Of a stretch of 8,486 bases of DNA, positions 5,796-8,486 are shown piece by piece. This DNA comes from Rickettsiales bacterium (GTDB lineage Bacteria; Pseudomonadota; Alphaproteobacteria; Rs-D84). Where the stretch lies: assembly GCA_031259745.1 (NCBI GenBank), contig JAIRLB010000029.1, positions 1 through 8,486 on the forward strand, read 5' to 3'. The position numbers were made by a program, and so were the translations under genes. Position 1 is the stretch's first letter. Every line of letters starts with the position of its first letter. The notes below the pieces were generated by a model. It did no database searches. It was not told the DNA's origin and saw only the letters and a program-made list of their open reading frames with translations.

Positions 5796-5878
5796 ATTTA
5801 ATAGTGGGGAACCGACCATACGATAATTCACGATTTGCACGTAGCAAAATTGCACTTTTATCCGTAGAATTCGATTTT

Positions 5879-7936
5879 TTACTGTACAATCAGTTCCTTG
5901 CCTTTTGCATCAATACCGACCGTCGCGCCATCAGCAACCGCGCCCGATAAAATCAAGTCCGCGATTTTATCTTCGACCTCAGACATAATCAGACGTTTTA
6001 GCGGACGCGCGCCAAAGATCGGGTCATAGCCGCGATCGCCCAGCCAATCAACAGCTTTGTCCGAAACGCGCAATGTTATGCGGCGTTGAGCCAAGCGTTT
6101 TTCCAAACTCTGCAATTGTATTTTAACGATGGCGCCCATTACGTCTTTGCCCAGTTGGTTAAAGAACACGATTTCATCAATACGATTGATGAATTCCGGT
6201 CTGAAATGCTTTTTTACAGCGTCCAGATCCGAAAGATTGCTGGTCATGATAATAATGGTATTGGCGAAATTCACAACGCGTCCCTGGCCGTCGGTAAGGC
6301 GTCCGTCATCCAATATCTGCAAAAAGATATTAAAGACATCATGATGCGCCTTTTCGATTTCATCAAACAACAATACCTGATAAGGCCGGCGGCGTACGCT
6401 TTCGGTCAGAGCACCCCCTTGCTCGTATCCGACATATCCCGGGGGGCTGCCAATCAGGCGCGATATGGAATGCTGCTCCATATATTCGCTCATGTCGATT
6501 CTGGTCATCGCGGCATCGTCATTGAACAAATATTCGGCCAAGGCTTTTACGACCTCGGTCTTGCCGACGCCCGTCGGCCCCAGGAACATAAAGCTGCCCG
6601 CCGGCCGGCGCGGATCGGACAGTCCGGCGCGCGAGCGGCGAATTGCGCGGGAAATAACGGACAGCGCATGATCTTGACCGACAACGCGCTTGCGCAGCTC
6701 ATCTTCGATATTCAGCAGTTTGGATTGCTCTTCTATGGTCAATCTGTCTGTCGGAACGCCAGTCCATTTGCTGACAACGGCCGCGATATGTTCGGGCAAT
6801 ACCGTTTTGTATTCTTTTGACTCGTTGTTCAGCTTTTTAATACCTTCCTCCAATTCCGGAATTTTGCCGTATTGCAACGCGGATGCCTTTTCATAATCGC
6901 CGTTGCGCATCGCGCTCGCGACTTCTGCCCGCGTAGCATCCAGTGCCGCCATGGCATCCGACAACCCCCGCATCTTTTTCTGCTCTTCCTTCCATGCCTC
7001 GGTTTGCGTTTTTGATTCGGCCTCGGTTTCTTTAATCAGATTTTCCAAATCTTTCAAGCGCTTTTTGGATTCTTCGTCTTTTTCTTTTTTAAGCGCCTGC
7101 TGCTCGATTTTCAGCTGCATCAGATAACGGTCTGTTTCATCCAGCTTGTCCGGTTTGGATGCGATTTCGATACGCACGCGGGCGGCCGCTTCGTCCATCA
7201 GATCTATTGCCTTGTCCGGCAGGAATCTGTCCGTGATATATCTGTCAGACAATCGCACGGCCGCCACCAGCGCGGAATCTGCAATACGGACGCCATGATG
7301 CCCCTCGTATTTTTCTTTTAATCCGCGTAGGATGGAAATGCTATCCTCAACAGTCGGCTCATCGACATAGACGGGTTGAAAGCGTCGCGCCAGCGCCGGA
7401 TCTTTTTCAATATACTGCCTGTATTCATCCAATGTGGTCGCGCCCAAGCAATGCAGTTCGCCACGCGCCAGCATCGGTTTCAGCAAGTTGCCGGCATCCA
7501 TGGATCCCTCTCCTTTGCCGGCGCCCACCATTGTGTGCAGCTCGTCAATAAACAGGATGATTTGACCGTCGGCGTCTTTGACCGCTTTCAGGATGGCTTT
7601 TAACCTGCTTTCGAATTGACCGCGGAACATGGCGCCCGCCATCAGCGCGCCCATATCCAAAGATAACAGTTTCTTTCTCATCAAATTTTCCGGAACATCG
7701 CCGGATATGATTCTGTTTGCCAGCCCTTCGACAATCGCGGTCTTGCCGACGCCCGGGTTGCCGATCAGCACGGGATTATTCTTTGTACGTCTGGACAATA
7801 CCTGGATGGTGCGCCGAATTTCCTCATCACGTCCGATAACCGGATCCAGCTTGCCATCAGCCGCCAGCTTGGTAAAATCTGTCGTGTATTTTTGTATAGC
7901 CTGTTCAGGTGTTTCTTGCAATTCATCCGGGTTCAT
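5879..7936 (-). CDS. clpB: ClpB-type disaggregase lacking the N-terminal domain
   Basis: ClpB is a hexameric AAA+ chaperone that pulls proteins out of aggregates together with DnaK in the cytoplasm. Domains in order: NBD1 with [20 protein letters not shown] (29-48), Walker A GNPGVGKT (59-66), Walker B ILFIDE (127-132) and arginines 184-185; a full coiled-coil middle domain (about 258-370, with QLKIEQQAL and [10 protein letters not shown]), which marks ClpB rather than ClpA or ClpC; NBD2 with Walker A GPTGVGKT (453-460), pore loop GYVGYE (500-505), Walker B VLLFDE (521-526), arginine finger Arg585 and sensor 2 GARPLKR. At 685 residues it lacks the roughly 150-residue Clp-N domain. This is not a mis-called start: GGAG lies 8 bases before the ATG, and an in-frame stop (TAA) occurs 14 codons upstream with no other usual start codon between. 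The NBD1 pore loop reads GAMFRGQFE instead of the usual GAKYRGEFE. About 17 residues are missing between TSNL and FRPEF in NBD2. Confidence 0.93.
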   Translation of the reverse strand: MNPDELQETPEQAIQKYTTDFTKLAADGKLDPVIGRDEEIRRTIQVLSRRTKNNPVLIGNPGVGKTAIVEGLANRIISGDVPENLMRKKLLSLDMGALMAGAMFRGQFESRLKAILKAVKDADGQIILFIDELHTMVGAGKGEGSMDAGNLLKPMLARGELHCLGATTLDEYRQYIEKDPALARRFQPVYVDEPTVEDSISILRGLKEKYEGHHGVRIADSALVAAVRLSDRYITDRFLPDKAIDLMDEAAARVRIEIASKPDKLDETDRYLMQLKIEQQALKKEKDEESKKRLKDLENLIKETEAESKTQTEAWKEEQKKMRGLSDAMAALDATRAEVASAMRNGDYEKASALQYGKIPELEEGIKKLNNESKEYKTVLPEHIAAVVSKWTGVPTDRLTIEEQSKLLNIEDELRKRVVGQDHALSVISRAIRRSRAGLSDPRRPAGSFMFLGPTGVGKTEVVKALAEYLFNDDAAMTRIDMSEYMEQHSISRLIGSPPGYVGYEQGGALTESVRRRPYQVLLFDEIEKAHHDVFNIFLQILDDGRLTDGQGRVVNFANTIIIMTSNLSDLDAVKKHFRPEFINRIDEIVFFNQLGKDVMGAIVKIQLQSLEKRLAQRRITLRVSDKAVDWLGDRGYDPIFGARPLKRLIMSEVEDKIADLILSGAVADGATVGIDAKGKELIVQ

Positions 7937-7977
7937 TTGCGCTACTCCATTTTTATCATTTGATTTATTTGTAATTT

Positions 7978-8005
7978 ATGTAGTAATTATTTTCTGATTT
8001 TCAAG
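7978..8005 (-). promoter_or_regulatory. Candidate heat-shock-type promoter of clpB
   Basis: On the minus strand CTTGAAA (8005-7999) exactly matches the sigma-32/RpoH -35 motif. After 15 bases comes CTACAT (7983-7978), 4 of 6 to the CCCCAT -10 core. Transcription would start near 7971, leaving a leader of about 35 bases with the GGAG ribosome site. TTGAAA could also serve as a housekeeping -35, but then no good -10 is seen. Heat-shock control is the known rule for clpB. Confidence 0.5.
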
Positions 8006-8025
8006 ATTTATAAAGAATTATAAAT
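8006..8025. repeat. 8-bp palindrome next to the clpB promoter
   Basis: ATTTATAA (8006-8013) and TTATAAAT (8018-8025) are perfect inverted copies around AGAA. The repeat abuts the -35 element of the clpB promoter on its upstream side. It differs from the CIRCE sequence, so HrcA control is not suggested. It may bind a regulator, act as an AT-rich UP-like element, or be chance in AT-rich DNA. Confidence 0.4.
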
Positions 8026-8260
8026 GTAGAGCATATGCGAAGTTATAGGAAACAAATCAAACAGAAATTAATGTTTCCATTCCTATCACCGACAAAGCGC
8101 AATTTCTTTTAGAATCCGGTGATTATACGTCAGTTGGCGCGAACATTAAACATTGCTGTTTTGGAGTATGTTGATATTTTGCATAGTTATAGTAATGATA
8201 ATTATCAAGAATTTTTATTATTTAAAACTGTTACAGCACATTGAATTCCGAACATCTGTA

Positions 8261-8486
8261 TTAGGCCGTAATATGACCTGAGATAGTTGCCTTTACCCGT
8301 ATTTTGGATTTGGCAGGCGGATAGATACTTTGTCTGGGGATTTGATAGGTTTTACCCCCGTAACTAAACGTCCAATCGTTCTTTAACTGTCTATCAACAA
8401 CTATATGCGATATGCCAAAGCCTTAGTATTTTGCCGCAGCAGCAAGAATCTTACCCTTGTTGGGATTTGGTTTGTGATGGTTGTTC
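8261..8486 (-). pseudogene. C-terminal remnant of a probable DDE/integrase-type transposase, interrupted by a stop
   Basis: Minus-strand reading from 8485 gives NNHHKPNPNKGKILAAAAKY, then TAA at 8425-8423, and continues in the same frame as GFGISHIVVDRQLKNDWTFS...YGGKTYQIP, PPAKSKIRVKATISGHITA, ending in TAA at 8263-8261. The segment N-D-W-T-F-x-Y-G-G-K-x-Y-Q-I-P followed by a K-x-R-V-K strand resembles the small beta domain at the end of integrase-core transposases (ISNCY/IS481-like). The catalytic core would lie beyond 8486. The internal stop suggests a decayed copy. The exact IS family cannot be named from this tail. Confidence 0.45.

Larger units (their letters stand above)
5438..5878. 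other. Intergenic block between convergent msbA and clpB, rich in inverted repeats
   Basis: No convincing protein gene is seen in these 441 bases. A 55-61 residue plus-strand frame (TTG 5641 or ATG 5659 to 5826) covers several inverted repeats and has only a distant GGAG, so I do not call it. The stretch holds AATTATCC/GGATAATT (5463-5470 with 5529-5536) enclosing GAACC-AA-GGTTC and AGATT-ACA-AATCT hairpins, a TCCAA/TTGGA hairpin (5630-5645), and the two T-tailed structures listed separately. Three TCGACA copies occur at 5549, 5565 and 5577. It may hold terminators for the plus-strand unit, a structured small RNA or a decayed element; a matching terminator for clpB on the minus strand was not found. 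Confidence 0.5.
7937..8260. other. Intergenic region upstream of clpB
   Basis: These 324 AT-rich bases hold the clpB promoter region and no recognisable gene. On the plus strand, the frame 8113-8244 is open for 43 codons (containing LARTLNIAVLEYVDILHS) between two stops, without a ribosome binding site or a family I know; it may be a decayed gene piece. GGAAACA (8048-8054) recurs inverted as TGTTTCC 17 bases later. No Clp-N coding sequence is seen on the minus strand here. I could not identify a terminal inverted repeat for the transposase remnant to the right. Confidence 0.4.

Noticed and set aside
5641..5826. 61-residue plus-strand frame (TTG 5641 or ATG 5659)
   Set aside because: It is built over several perfect inverted repeats with T-runs, has only a distant GGAG and no family I recognise; RNA structure or terminators explain the region better.
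6086..6820. 244-residue plus-strand frame opposite clpB
   Set aside because: It is antisense to conserved ClpB coding sequence, and its reading is a shadow of the Walker and pore-loop codons on the other strand.

Overview
The window looks like chromosome from an uncultured Gram-negative bacterium, most likely an alphaproteobacterium. A late lipid A acyltransferase next to an MsbA-type flippase implies an outer membrane. The L28 protein carries the long GGLDAY-type form common in that class. This assignment is inferred from protein character; no phylogeny was run.

Layout, left to right. Positions 1-739 hold the end of a LamG/concanavalin A-like surface or phage-type protein that enters from beyond the left edge and is split by a +1 frameshift near 115. 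Positions 803-1594 form a compact translation-machinery unit: promoter, rpmB (L28), tRNA-Leu(CAA), rpsU (S21) and an intrinsic terminator. A 198-residue protein of unknown family follows, with a TTG start and a good ribosome binding site. Next are two envelope genes on the same strand: an LpxL/HtrB-family acyltransferase (2339-3460), then an MsbA-like ABC exporter (3498-5297). The acyltransferase lacks the acidic residue of its HX4(D/E) motif. The exporter has its own near-consensus promoter, placed so that transcription should begin at the A of the ATG, which predicts a leaderless mRNA. A possible 40-residue gene follows it.

Positions 5438-5878 hold no convincing gene but are rich in nested inverted repeats, two of them followed by T-runs. 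The minus strand then carries clpB (7936-5879), a disaggregase with both ATPase modules and the middle domain. It has no N-terminal Clp-N domain, altered NBD1 pore-loop residues and a shortened loop in the second ATPase module. A CTTGAAA-type promoter and an 8-bp palindrome lie upstream. The right edge (8261-8486, minus) is the interrupted C-terminal tail of what looks like a transposase.

The genes do not form one pathway. Functionally there is a ribosome/tRNA unit, a lipid A acylation and export pair, and a heat-shock chaperone, flanked by two decayed accessory sequences. I found no CRISPR array, defence island or clearly new multi-gene system. The best leads are the noncanonical acyltransferase, the predicted leaderless msbA mRNA, the Clp-N-less ClpB and the structured intergenic block.
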